Assembly: GCF_024623455.1 (NCBI RefSeq)
Contig: NZ_JANIPJ010000010.1
Coordinates: 111,195-175,194 of the forward strand
Origin: Paenibacillus soyae
GTDB taxonomy: Bacteria > Bacillota > Bacilli > Paenibacillales > Paenibacillaceae
Direction: 5' to 3'
DNA length: 64,000 nt
Numbering within the stretch: position 1 is the first letter of the stretch; each line of letters begins with the position of its first letter. Below the pieces are notes generated by a model. It worked only from the letters and a program-made list of their open reading frames with translations. It did no database searches and was not told the origin of the DNA. Below, in pieces: positions 8,335 to 15,018 of this stretch. Made by a program: the position numbers and the translations under genes.

Positions 8335-9057
8335 CTACAACACCTGCTCCAGAAACCTCCGGGCGCGTTCGCTCTGCGGATTCGCGAAGAACTGCTCGGG
8401 AGGAGTCTGCTCCACAAGTTTGCCATCGTCCATAAAATAAATCGTATCCGCCGCCTCGCGCGCGAATTTCATTTCATGCGTGACGATCAGCATCGTCATG
8501 CCCGAGCTGGCGAGCCCTTGGATGACGGCCAGCACTTCCTTGACCATCTCCGGGTCAAGCGCGGACGTCGGCTCGTCGAAGAGCATGATGTCCGGCTCCA
8601 TGGCGAGGCTGCGTGCGATCGCGACGCGCTGCTTCTGGCCGCCGGAGAGGCGGGACGGGTAGCTGTCCGCCTTGTCCGAGAGGCCTACGCGTTCGAGAAG
8701 CGCGAGCGCCCGTTCCTTCGCGGCTTCCGCCGAAAGGCCCTTCACTTTTCGCGGAGCGAACGTAATATTGTCCATCACCGTCATATGGGGGAACAGGTGG
8801 AAATGCTGGAACACCATGCCGATCCGCTGGCGGACCGCCCCGATGTCCGTATGCTTGCTCGTCAGCTCGATATCGTCGATCGTGATGATGCCGGACGTCG
8901 GCTTCTCGAGCAGGTTCAAGCAGCGCAGGAAGGTCGACTTCCCGGAGCCGGACGGTCCGATTAGAGCGACGACCTCGCCTTGGCGGACATGGGTGGTAAT
9001 GCCTTTCAGCACCTGGTTTTTGCCGTATGTCTTGGTAAGTTCGGTAACGTTAATCAC
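8335..9057 (-). CDS. Polar amino acid ABC transporter ATP-binding protein (GlnQ-like)
   Basis: This is the ATPase of an amino acid importer. Walker A GPSGSGKST, Q-loop VFQHFHLFPHMTV, signature LSGGQKQR and Walker B IMLFDEPTSALDPE are all present. The open frame extends upstream, but a GTG start at 9057 gives the family length of 240 residues, begins with INVTELTKTYG and has an AAAGGAG upstream; it overlaps the stop of the permease gene by eight bases. With the SBP-permease fusion upstream it makes a two-gene system. Glutamine or another polar amino acid is the likely substrate, judged from family only. Confidence 0.94.
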   Translation of the reverse strand: MINVTELTKTYGKNQVLKGITTHVRQGEVVALIGPSGSGKSTFLRCLNLLEKPTSGIITIDDIELTSKHTDIGAVRQRIGMVFQHFHLFPHMTVMDNITFAPRKVKGLSAEAAKERALALLERVGLSDKADSYPSRLSGGQKQRVAIARSLAMEPDIMLFDEPTSALDPEMVKEVLAVIQGLASSGMTMLIVTHEMKFAREAADTIYFMDDGKLVEQTPPEQFFANPQSERARRFLEQVL

Positions 9058-10546
9058 TGCGGCGGAGTCTCCTTTCAAGCAAGCGGGCGAACGACGTAAG
9101 AATAAGCACGAGCACATAGTAGATCAGGCCCGCGAACAGCAGCGCCTCGAGCGCCCGGAATTCCGTTGCCTGCACGACGTTCGCTCTCCGCATAATGTCC
9201 ATGACGCCGATGACCGAGACGAGCGAGGACTCCTTGAGCAGGGCGACGCATTCGTTCACGAGCGCGGGCAGGATCGTCTTGACCGCCTGCGGCAGGATGA
9301 TGCGGAACATCATCGTCCAGTAAGGAACGCCAAGCGCCATGGCGGCTTCGCGCTGGCCCTTGTCGACGGCCATGATGCCGCCGCGAATCGTCTCCGACAA
9401 GTAGGCGGCCGAGTTCAGACCGAAGGCGAGGCCCGCGGCCAGCAGCGGGGAGATATTGTAGCCCGTGAGCTGCGGCGTTGCAAAATAAATCAAGAACAGC
9501 TGCAGGAGCAGCGGCGTGCCGCGGAACACGGAGGTGTAGGCGGTCGCGAACCATTCGAGCGGCTTGATGCCGGATATTTTGAACAGGGACAGGATGGTGC
9601 CCCAGACGAAGCCGAACAACGCGGACACGAGCGTGAACAGCAAGGTCACGTAGACGCCCTTCAGCATGTAAGGAACGTAACCCTTCAGCACGCCGAAATT
9701 AATGGTCGAGTCGCTGCCTGCTTCGGACTCCTGGAACCATTTGTCCGTAATCGTCTCGATCTGACCGTCTGCCTTCATCTCTTCCAATACTTCGTTGAAG
9801 GAGGCCACGAGCTCGGAGCCCTTCGGGAACGCGATCGCGTACCCGTCCTCCGCGCTGCCGGCCGGCAGGTAGCTGACGGTCAGATCCGGGTTGGCGGCGG
9901 CCATCTCGACCGCGACCGCATCCTCGACGATGACCGCGTTCACGCGGCCCGCCTTCAGCTCCTGAATCAGATCGGGAATGCGGTTCAGCTTCTTGAGCTC
10001 TACACCCTCGAGCGTCTCGGCGAACAAGTCTTGCGTGGAGCCGAGCTGGGTGCCGACGATCTTGCCCGCGAGCTCTTCGGCAGTTTCTACCGGTTCGCTG
10101 GCTCTGGACACGATGGTGTTGCGGGCTACATAATAGGTGGAAGAGAAGTCGACGTTCTGCTTCCGCTCCTCGGTGACGGACATGGCCGACATGACGAAGT
10201 CGACGCGCTTCGTCTGCAGGGCGGCGATCAAGCCGTTGAAGTCCATCGCCTCAATCTCGAGCGTGTAGCCGAGCTGGGCGGCGATAAACTTCGCGATGTC
10301 GATGTCCATGCCGATGATTTCACCGTTATTTTTGGCGTCCACGTTCTCGTAAGGCGGATAGTCGGGCGAGGTGCCCATGACGATCGTGCCTTTCTCGCCG
10401 ATGATCGGCGCGGGAGAAGAGGCTTCGGCTATGGATGGCGAATGGCCGCCCGCGTTTCCTCCGAACAGCAGTCCGGGGAGCGTCACGGCGGAGACAAGTA
10501 CGATAAGCGATAGATAGATGAATCGAAGCCAGGTTTTTCTACGCAT
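9050..10546 (-). CDS. Amino acid ABC transporter, fused substrate-binding protein and permease
   Basis: The 498-residue protein has an N-terminal membrane anchor or signal segment (about residues 7-31), a type 3 periplasmic-binding domain (about 50-275; begins GTIVMGTSPDYPPYE, contains GMDIDIAKFIA and GTQLGST) and a His/Glu/Gln-type permease domain (about 285-495) with the EAA loop REAAMALGVPYWTMMFRIILPQA. Fusions of this type are known from GlnP of lactic acid bacteria. Separate genes are more usual in Bacillus. The fusion plus the downstream ATPase is sufficient for an importer. Two nearby ATGs exist; 10546 is in frame with the signal segment and has a GAGAGGG about ten bases upstream. Confidence 0.94.
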   Translation of the reverse strand: MRRKTWLRFIYLSLIVLVSAVTLPGLLFGGNAGGHSPSIAEASSPAPIIGEKGTIVMGTSPDYPPYENVDAKNNGEIIGMDIDIAKFIAAQLGYTLEIEAMDFNGLIAALQTKRVDFVMSAMSVTEERKQNVDFSSTYYVARNTIVSRASEPVETAEELAGKIVGTQLGSTQDLFAETLEGVELKKLNRIPDLIQELKAGRVNAVIVEDAVAVEMAAANPDLTVSYLPAGSAEDGYAIAFPKGSELVASFNEVLEEMKADGQIETITDKWFQESEAGSDSTINFGVLKGYVPYMLKGVYVTLLFTLVSALFGFVWGTILSLFKISGIKPLEWFATAYTSVFRGTPLLLQLFLIYFATPQLTGYNISPLLAAGLAFGLNSAAYLSETIRGGIMAVDKGQREAAMALGVPYWTMMFRIILPQAVKTILPALVNECVALLKESSLVSVIGVMDIMRRANVVQATEFRALEALLFAGLIYYVLVLILTSFARLLERRLRRSD

Positions 10547-10664
10547 GACGCATGATGCCCTCTCTCTTGATGTTGTGATTTTGTGAGTGAATTTTGCCAG
10601 TCAATTACTGTTACTATATCCAGTTTCGGGACGTATTACTTAGCCAGGAAAGGAGGGATGAAGC

Positions 10665-11012
10665 ATGTTCGAGCTGGAGCTTCACGAATGGCTGCCGTAT
10701 TTACTGTCGATAGGCTGGATCTGCGCTGTTGCCGGCATGTATTCGGTTCATTTGCGCGCGGAAGGCGCGTTCGACCGGATGGGAATGCAGGAGAATGACC
10801 TGCCGCTGCCTGACGAGACGCAGGGCGTGGAGATCACGGCGGCGTTTCGGAAGCGGCTAGTCCAATATGTGAAACGGAAGGACGCTCCGGAGGAGGATGA
10901 GTCGGATTGCAAGGCCTCGTTGGCCCCAAGCATTACAAACCAACGAGGAGGCTGCTTATGTCAGCGCGAACGATTCATCCTTCCCGCAAGAACGGGATCC
11001 GTCTATTTTTGA
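10665..11012 (+). CDS. Candidate MifM-like regulatory nascent peptide (leader of yidC)
   Basis: A 115-codon ORF starts at ATG 10665 behind GGAGG (10652-10656). Residues 9-30 form one hydrophobic segment (PYLLSIGWICAVAGMY). Residues 61-81 are basic and then acidic: FRKRLVQYVKRK, DAP, EEDESD. In B. subtilis, mifM encodes a one-TM leader with a basic helix followed by an acidic DEED arrest site; its stalling opens a hairpin that hides the yidC2 ribosome binding site. Here the same order is seen: TM, basic stretch, acidic cluster (codons 76-81 at 10890-10907), then a hairpin left arm (10915-10923), then yidC. Unlike MifM as I recall it, the frame runs on 55 bases into yidC, out of frame. Function is inferred from architecture; the peptide sequence itself is not clearly homologous. 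Confidence 0.65.
   Translation: MFELELHEWLPYLLSIGWICAVAGMYSVHLRAEGAFDRMGMQENDLPLPDETQGVEITAAFRKRLVQYVKRKDAPEEDESDCKASLAPSITNQRGGCLCQRERFILPARTGSVYF
10914..10951 (+). promoter_or_regulatory. Hairpin sequestering the yidC ribosome binding site
   Basis: CCTCGTTGG (10915-10923) pairs perfectly with CCAACGAGG (10940-10948), a 9-bp stem with a 16-base loop. The right arm takes in the first part of the yidC Shine-Dalgarno AGGAGG (10946-10951). The left arm starts eight bases after codon 81 of the upstream ORF, so a ribosome stalled on the acidic codons would cover it and release the ribosome binding site. Confidence 0.75.
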
Positions 11013-11812
11013 TCATCATTGCTTGTTTCGGTTTATTCATTCTTCCAGGCTGCGGCCAGGCATCGGGGACGATATCCGAGGATACCCCCGGCGTGTTCAA
11101 CCACTATGTGATTTATCCGCTGTCCGAGCTGATTAGCTGGCTGGCCGGACTGTTAGCCGACAACTACGGCTTCGCCGTTATTGCGATCACCCTTCTGATC
11201 AGGCTGGCCTTGTTCCCGCTTATGATGCGCCAATCCAAAGCCCAGCAGGGCACGCGGCGCAAGATGGCCGTCATGCAGCCGGAGCTGAAGGCGCTGGAGG
11301 AGAAATACAAAGGAAAGTCCGATGCGGACAGCCTGGCCAAGAAGCAGCAGGAGATGCTGGCGCTGTATCAGAAGCACAGCTTCAACCCGCTTGCGATCGG
11401 CTGCCTGCCGATGCTCATCCAACTGCCGATTCTGGCGGGATTGTATTCCGCGATCCGGATGACGCCGGAGATGTCGACGCACGCCTTCCTCTGGTTCAAG
11501 CTGGGCGAGCCGGACGTCGTGCTGCCGATTATCGCGGCGGTCATTTATTTTATCCAGTTCAAGGTGTCGCAGATCGGGAACGATTCGCCCCAAATGAAGC
11601 AGATGGCTTTCCTTGGGTACCTCTCGCCGATTATGATGGGCTTGTTCGCCTTGTGGGCGCCCGCCGCGATTTCATTATACTGGGTGACCGGCGGCTTGTT
11701 CATGATAGGGCAGTCCTATTTGCTTGTCAAGATGTACCCGAGGGAGGCTAGTTCCGCAGTCGCGGAGCCGTCTCCCGCCGCTCTCGAACCGAGAGCCGCA
11801 CGCAAATCATAG
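10958..11812 (+). CDS. yidC: Membrane protein insertase YidC (second paralogue, YidC2/YqjG type by context)
   Basis: This is a 284-residue Oxa1/YidC/Alb3 insertase. ATG 10958 follows GGAGG at 10947-10951, six bases away. A lipoprotein signal ends in LPGC (Cys32). The conserved core has five membrane segments: around SELISWLAGLL, YGFAVIAITLLIRLALFPLM (with the hydrophilic-groove Arg), a cytoplasmic helical hairpin rich in charged residues (about 95-140), FNPLAIGCLPMLIQLPIL, and the last two near 190-265. It lacks the rnpA-jag neighbourhood of spoIIIJ, so it is probably the inducible paralogue. An upstream ORF and hairpin suggest translational control by YidC activity itself. Confidence 0.95.
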   Translation: MSARTIHPSRKNGIRLFLIIIACFGLFILPGCGQASGTISEDTPGVFNHYVIYPLSELISWLAGLLADNYGFAVIAITLLIRLALFPLMMRQSKAQQGTRRKMAVMQPELKALEEKYKGKSDADSLAKKQQEMLALYQKHSFNPLAIGCLPMLIQLPILAGLYSAIRMTPEMSTHAFLWFKLGEPDVVLPIIAAVIYFIQFKVSQIGNDSPQMKQMAFLGYLSPIMMGLFALWAPAAISLYWVTGGLFMIGQSYLLVKMYPREASSAVAEPSPAALEPRAARKS

Positions 11813-11821
11813 CAGGGCTAG

Positions 11822-11851
11822 GGCGGAGAATTGATCTCCGCCTTTTGTTTT
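11822..11851 (+). terminator. Terminator after yidC
   Basis: GGCGGAGA and TCTCCGCC form a perfect 8-bp stem with a five-base loop, followed by TTTTGTTTT. Confidence 0.95.
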
Positions 11852-11901
11852 GCTATAAATAAGTAAGTAGATAAAACAAAGTGCAAAAAGGAGCGTTTAC
11901 G

Positions 11902-12606
11902 ATGATCCGCAAAAACTCGGCGGCCGAACGGCATGTGACGGACCTTGGCTGGCTGCGCAGCCTCCCGCTTTATTCCTTCGGCGACTATCAGGACGATTCC
12001 CGTACCGGCTTCGGCGTCATGCGCGTGTGCAACGACGATTACGTGGCCCCGGGCCGGGGCTTCGGCGCTCATCCGCACAGCGATATGGAGATCGTCTCCA
12101 TTGTATTGAAGGGCCGGATCCGCCATGAAGACAATCTGGGCAACGTTGTGGTCAGCGGCTTCGGCGAAGTGCAGCGCATGTCGGCAGGCAGCGGCGTCAT
12201 CCATACGGAGTTCAACGATTCGTCCGAGGAGGAGCTTCGGCTGCTGCAGCTATGGTTCATGCCCCGCGAGCGGGGCATGAAGCCGAGCTACGAAGCGAAG
12301 GCGTATGCTCCGTCGCGGCTGGACGGCGCGCTGCTGCCCGTCGTGTCGAGTCATCCGGGCGAGAGCGGCGCGGCGCTGATCCATCAGGATTTGACGATTT
12401 ACCTAGGGAAGCTGGCCGCTAACGAAAGCTTGACATACTAGGCTTCGGGATCCGGCCGCAAGCTGTTCCTCTACGGCATCGACGGGGAGCTGCAGGTGCT
12501 CGGCGAACGAATGGCCGGCAATGACACGGCGGAGATCGAAGGCGAGACGAAGCTGGAGCTGACGGCGGTTCGGGATGCATTCTACATGCTGATCGACATG
12601 CCATGA
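11902..12606 (+). pseudogene. Pirin family protein gene interrupted by an in-frame TAG
   Basis: ATG 11902 follows AAGGAG at 11888-11893. The first 179 residues are a pirin-type cupin: FGAHPHSDMEIVSIVLKG (metal-binding His residues), SAGSGVIHTEFN and LQLWFMP. The frame meets TAG at 12439-12441 and then continues without a break to TGA 12604-12606 with a sequence that fits the missing C-terminal cupin (SGRKLFLYGIDGELQVLGERM). The whole is 234 codons, close to the usual pirin length of 230-240. One base change from GAG, CAG, AAG or a Tyr codon explains it. No recoding element was recognised. Whether the 179-residue product folds is unknown, since the second barrel is incomplete. Confidence 0.88.
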
Positions 12607-12628
12607 GCGGGCGCGGAGGTGAATGGGA

Positions 12629-12955
12629 ATGAAGCAGACGCTGCTGATTAAGCACGCGGTTAGCGGAAGATTGTTTTATGATTCGCGGAAGAGCGAGATT
12701 CGTTATGCGGTCGGGGAGGCGGACGGCGGCTGGATGTTCCGTATCGAGACGGAGAGGGACCAGACGGTGGAGGAGCTGCTGAAGCGGAAGGACGAGCTGA
12801 ACGTCTTTATTTTCCGGGAATACGATGATCAGCCGACCTTGAAGACTTGGTATTACGTGGGTAATGGTCCTGTGCAATACGACGATAAGCAGAGCTTGCT
12901 GACGATCTATGCGGGTTCGCGCATTGAATATTATCCGCACGAATATTCCGAATAG
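12629..12955 (+). CDS. Hypothetical protein
   Basis: A 108-residue soluble protein starts at ATG 12629, nine bases after GGAGG (12615-12619); an ATG at 12623 in the same frame is too close to that site. It has many Arg, Glu, Asp and Tyr residues (LFYDSRKSEIRYAV, EELLKRKDELNVFIF) and no signal or membrane segment. It follows the broken pirin gene by 22 bases and may be cotranscribed. I do not recognise the family. The strong ribosome binding site and the terminator right after it support a real gene. Confidence 0.7.
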   Translation: MKQTLLIKHAVSGRLFYDSRKSEIRYAVGEADGGWMFRIETERDQTVEELLKRKDELNVFIFREYDDQPTLKTWYYVGNGPVQYDDKQSLLTIYAGSRIEYYPHEYSE

Positions 12956-12958
12956 AGG

Positions 12959-12997
12959 AAGAGGCTTGCCCCGCTAATGGCGGAGCAGGCCTCTTCT
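12959..12997 (+). terminator. Probable terminator
   Basis: AAGAGGCTTGCCCCGC pairs with GCGGAGCAGGCCTCTT apart from one mismatch and one wobble, around a TAATG loop. The T-run is weak. It may act on both strands between the convergent neighbours. Confidence 0.65.
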
Positions 12998-13059
12998 TAT
13001 GAGCTGGCCGCCGGATGGCCCGGCGCGCGGCTCGGATGCCGCATAATGACGGCCGCTGC

Positions 13060-13191
13060 TTATTTGTTCGTGCTGTGCTGCTTGTGGGCCATCTTGGCGC
13101 TAGGCACTCCGTTTCCTCGATTCCGCTTGTTCTTTTCGGCTTTCTGCTGCGTATCGTGCACCTTGTTCACAAATTCGTTCGTGCTGTCCAT
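13060..13191 (-). CDS. Small basic protein, resembles DUF4023 family
   Basis: A 43-residue ORF reads leftwards from ATG 13191 with a strong TAGGAGGTGA eight bases upstream. It begins MDSTNEFVNKVHDTQQKAEK and ends KHQ-like (AHKQHSTNK). It is Lys/Gln/Asn-rich with no Cys or membrane segment. The N-terminal pattern resembles short uncharacterised Bacillales proteins known as DUF4023, from memory. Role unknown; small basic proteins of this sort are often linked to sporulation or stress. Confidence 0.72.
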   Translation of the reverse strand: MDSTNEFVNKVHDTQQKAEKNKRNRGNGVPSAKMAHKQHSTNK

Positions 13192-13437
13192 GCTGCTCAC
13201 CTCCTATGTCCACTTTCCCCCGCCGCCCGTATTTCCATTCATGACGGAGAGGGGCATTGTTCCGGAGAAAACGCGCTGTATGGTTACTCCAAACTTTGGT
13301 ACAACAACCATCTTCAAACAAAGTTCACAATTCAACCTTCTAAAGAGGACAGGTACCCTCATACACTAGGGATATGACGGAACGCAAGCAGCCGCAATCG
13401 GCACGGATGGCGCAGAGGGTGGGCTCGCCGGCCTCAT
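13192..13437. other. Intergenic region between the small protein and the YdjO unit
   Basis: This is the divergent region of about 245 bases. No ORF with a ribosome binding site and no clear terminator was seen on either strand. It must hold the promoter for the 43-residue protein, but no good -35/-10 pair stands out. Confidence 0.5.
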
Positions 13438-13466
13438 TTGCCTTATTTCGGTTGTAGTGGTACAAT
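13438..13466 (+). promoter_or_regulatory. Promoter of the ydjO-like gene
   Basis: TTGCCT (13438-13443) and TACAAT (13461-13466) have a 17-base spacer. The start of transcription would be near 13473, leaving a leader of about 235 bases before the gene. Confidence 0.7.
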
Positions 13467-13533
13467 GACGGAAATTTAATATTCAATTTCCTGTTGCCGA
13501 TCGACGACGAAGGCCGACGGAGACCCATACACG

Positions 13534-13577
13534 AAAACTGCCCGCTGACGAAAGCGTTAGAGGCAGTTTTCCGTTTT
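13534..13577 (+). promoter_or_regulatory. Terminator-like hairpin inside the ydjO leader
   Basis: AAAACTGCC (13534-13542) pairs with GGCAGTTTT (13562-13570), with a small CGCT/AGCG stem inside, followed by CCGTTTT. This is either an attenuator, the 3' end of a short leader RNA, or a cold-sensitive structure. Confidence 0.6.
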
Positions 13578-13707
13578 GTCCCGGCAAAGTCCCGTTCGTT
13601 GATGACAGGAGGACAGGTGGAAGCTCACTCTCACACATTAATGACTGCGAGGCGGGCGAATACCGATCCATCGGCATTCGTCGACGCTGGCGCGAAGGAG
13701 GCTGGCC

Positions 13708-13914
13708 ATGTACAATCGTAAAAAACCGCTAGAGGAAATTCCGCTCGAGAACACGAAGGTATGGACATGCGAAACTGAGGGCTGCAACAGCTGGATGAGG
13801 GACAATTTTGCATTCGAGCACGTGCCGAGCTGTATTATGTGCAATGGAACGATGGTGAGCGGCGAGAAGATGCTTCCGGTTCTCGTCAATTCGACGGCGG
13901 AGCTGAAGAGCTAG
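13708..13914 (+). CDS. Cold-inducible YdjO-like zinc-ribbon protein
   Basis: A 68-residue protein with ATG 13708 six bases after GGAGG. Two cysteine pairs (WTCETEGC and CIMC) suggest a small zinc ribbon. The pattern NTKVWTC, GCNSWMRDNFAFE, then EKMLPVL matches the Bacillus YdjO family, which was reported as cold-induced; function is unknown. It is a single-gene unit with a long structured leader upstream and a terminator downstream, in keeping with post-transcriptional control. Confidence 0.85.
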   Translation: MYNRKKPLEEIPLENTKVWTCETEGCNSWMRDNFAFEHVPSCIMCNGTMVSGEKMLPVLVNSTAELKS

Positions 13915-13926
13915 CAGAGAAGCGCG

Positions 13927-13990
13927 AACAACCCCGAGGGTTAGGCCTAGACGCCTTAATCCGCGGGGTTGTTTTTATTTTATCGGACAT
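13927..13990 (+). terminator. Terminator after the ydjO-like gene
   Basis: AACAACCCCG (13927-13936) pairs with CGGGGTTGTT (13974-13983), followed by TTTATTTT. The loop contains a second small dyad around AGGCCT. Confidence 0.9.
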
Positions 13991-14089
13991 TATATTACGC
14001 CGAAAGCCCGCGGCGCCGCTTAAACGGTGTCATGGAAACGATGAGGCTCACATAAAGATTTATAGGTTAAATATGGGAGGTGGTTGTTT

Positions 14090-14905
14090 TTGAATGGATT
14101 CGTGACGCGATCCCTTGACGAAATCCGCTTCTGGTCCAGAATTATGAAGGAGCATTCCCTGTTCCTCCGCTTGGGCTTCCGGTGCGAGGACACGCAGCTT
14201 ATTCAGGAGGCCAATCAGTTCTATTCGATCTTCGAGCAGATCGAGGCGAAGTCGCACGCGTTTACGGCAAACGCCGACCCTAGGCAGATCGAGGCGTTTA
14301 ACGCGGAAGTGCATAACGCGGCGTCCCATATTTGGGTGTTCAAGCGCAAAGTGCTGGGGTTGATCCTGTCCTGCAAGCTGCCGGGCGCCAACAATTTCCC
14401 GCTGCTTGTGGATCATACCAGCAGGGAGGCGAACTATTTCCGGAACCGGCTCGCGGAATTAAATAGCGGTCAGCTGGAGCCCATCCATGACGCCATTATC
14501 GACGAGAACGTCTTCTTCCTGAAAATCATGGCCGACCATGCCAAATTCATCGGGCATCTGCTGGACCCTTCCGAGAGGAAGCTGGTTGACCAGGCGCGGG
14601 AGTTCAGCCATGATTTCGACCAGCTGCTGTGGCAAGCGCAGGATTTGAGCTCGATGCGTCCTCAATCCCAAACCGGCCCGCTGCTGAGCCAGTTCTTGGA
14701 TCAGAACAGAGTGTCGGTGGCCAGCCTGCGGGACTTCAAGAAGACAGCCCGCGACCTCATCGAAGCTTGCCGCATTAAGAGCATCATCCATCCGCTGCTC
14801 GCGGATCACGTGTATCGGGAAGCGGAGAGGTTCCTGGAAATTATCGAAATGTTCGAAAGCTCGCTCACGAGGAACGCTCCTCCGGATCTATCCGACTGGC
14901 ATTAA
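14090..14905 (+). CDS. DUF2935 domain protein
   Basis: A 271-residue, mostly helical protein with two related halves, each with a His/Glu pattern (WSRIMKEHSLFLRLGF; FFLKIMADHAKFIGHLLDPSE). Paired ExxxH-type helices of this kind suggest a ferritin-like or metal-binding four-helix bundle, but the function of DUF2935 is not known to me. The likely start is TTG 14090, nine bases after GGGAGG; TTG 14084 is too close to it. A relative lies on the other strand at 28942-29787. Bacillales carry several copies, which are thought to be spore-coat associated; that last point is uncertain. Confidence 0.85.
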   Translation: MNGFVTRSLDEIRFWSRIMKEHSLFLRLGFRCEDTQLIQEANQFYSIFEQIEAKSHAFTANADPRQIEAFNAEVHNAASHIWVFKRKVLGLILSCKLPGANNFPLLVDHTSREANYFRNRLAELNSGQLEPIHDAIIDENVFFLKIMADHAKFIGHLLDPSERKLVDQAREFSHDFDQLLWQAQDLSSMRPQSQTGPLLSQFLDQNRVSVASLRDFKKTARDLIEACRIKSIIHPLLADHVYREAERFLEIIEMFESSLTRNAPPDLSDWH

Positions 14906-14909
14906 GCAG

Positions 14910-14966
14910 GGCACAAAGTGGATATACAAGCCAGGGACCGGAAGGAATCGGCTCTGGCTTTGTGCC
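14910..14966. other. Long nested hairpin between convergent genes
   Basis: GGCACAAAG (14910-14918) pairs with CTTTGTGCC (14958-14966), and an inner AAGCCAG/CTGGCTT arm is also possible. There is no T-run, so it is only a possible bidirectional end signal. Confidence 0.5.
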
Positions 14967-15018
14967 GGACGCCTAAGCGTTCATCCGGCTATCCAGCTGC
15001 CCAGCATATAGGGCCCCG

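Noticed and set aside
8672-10513. 613-codon plus-strand frame over the amino acid transporter
   Set aside because: It is the antisense of a clear SBP-permease gene. Its translation is His/Arg/Asp/Gly-rich, without family motifs or ribosome binding site, as is usual for shadows in GC-rich DNA.
12442-12606. Programmed amber readthrough or pyrrolysine in the pirin gene
   Set aside because: No pyl-type genes or downstream stem-loop were seen, and pirin has no need for such a residue; a simple nonsense change is the better explanation.
14910-14966. Rho-independent terminator
   Set aside because: The stem is good but no T-run follows on either strand, so it is listed only as a hairpin.
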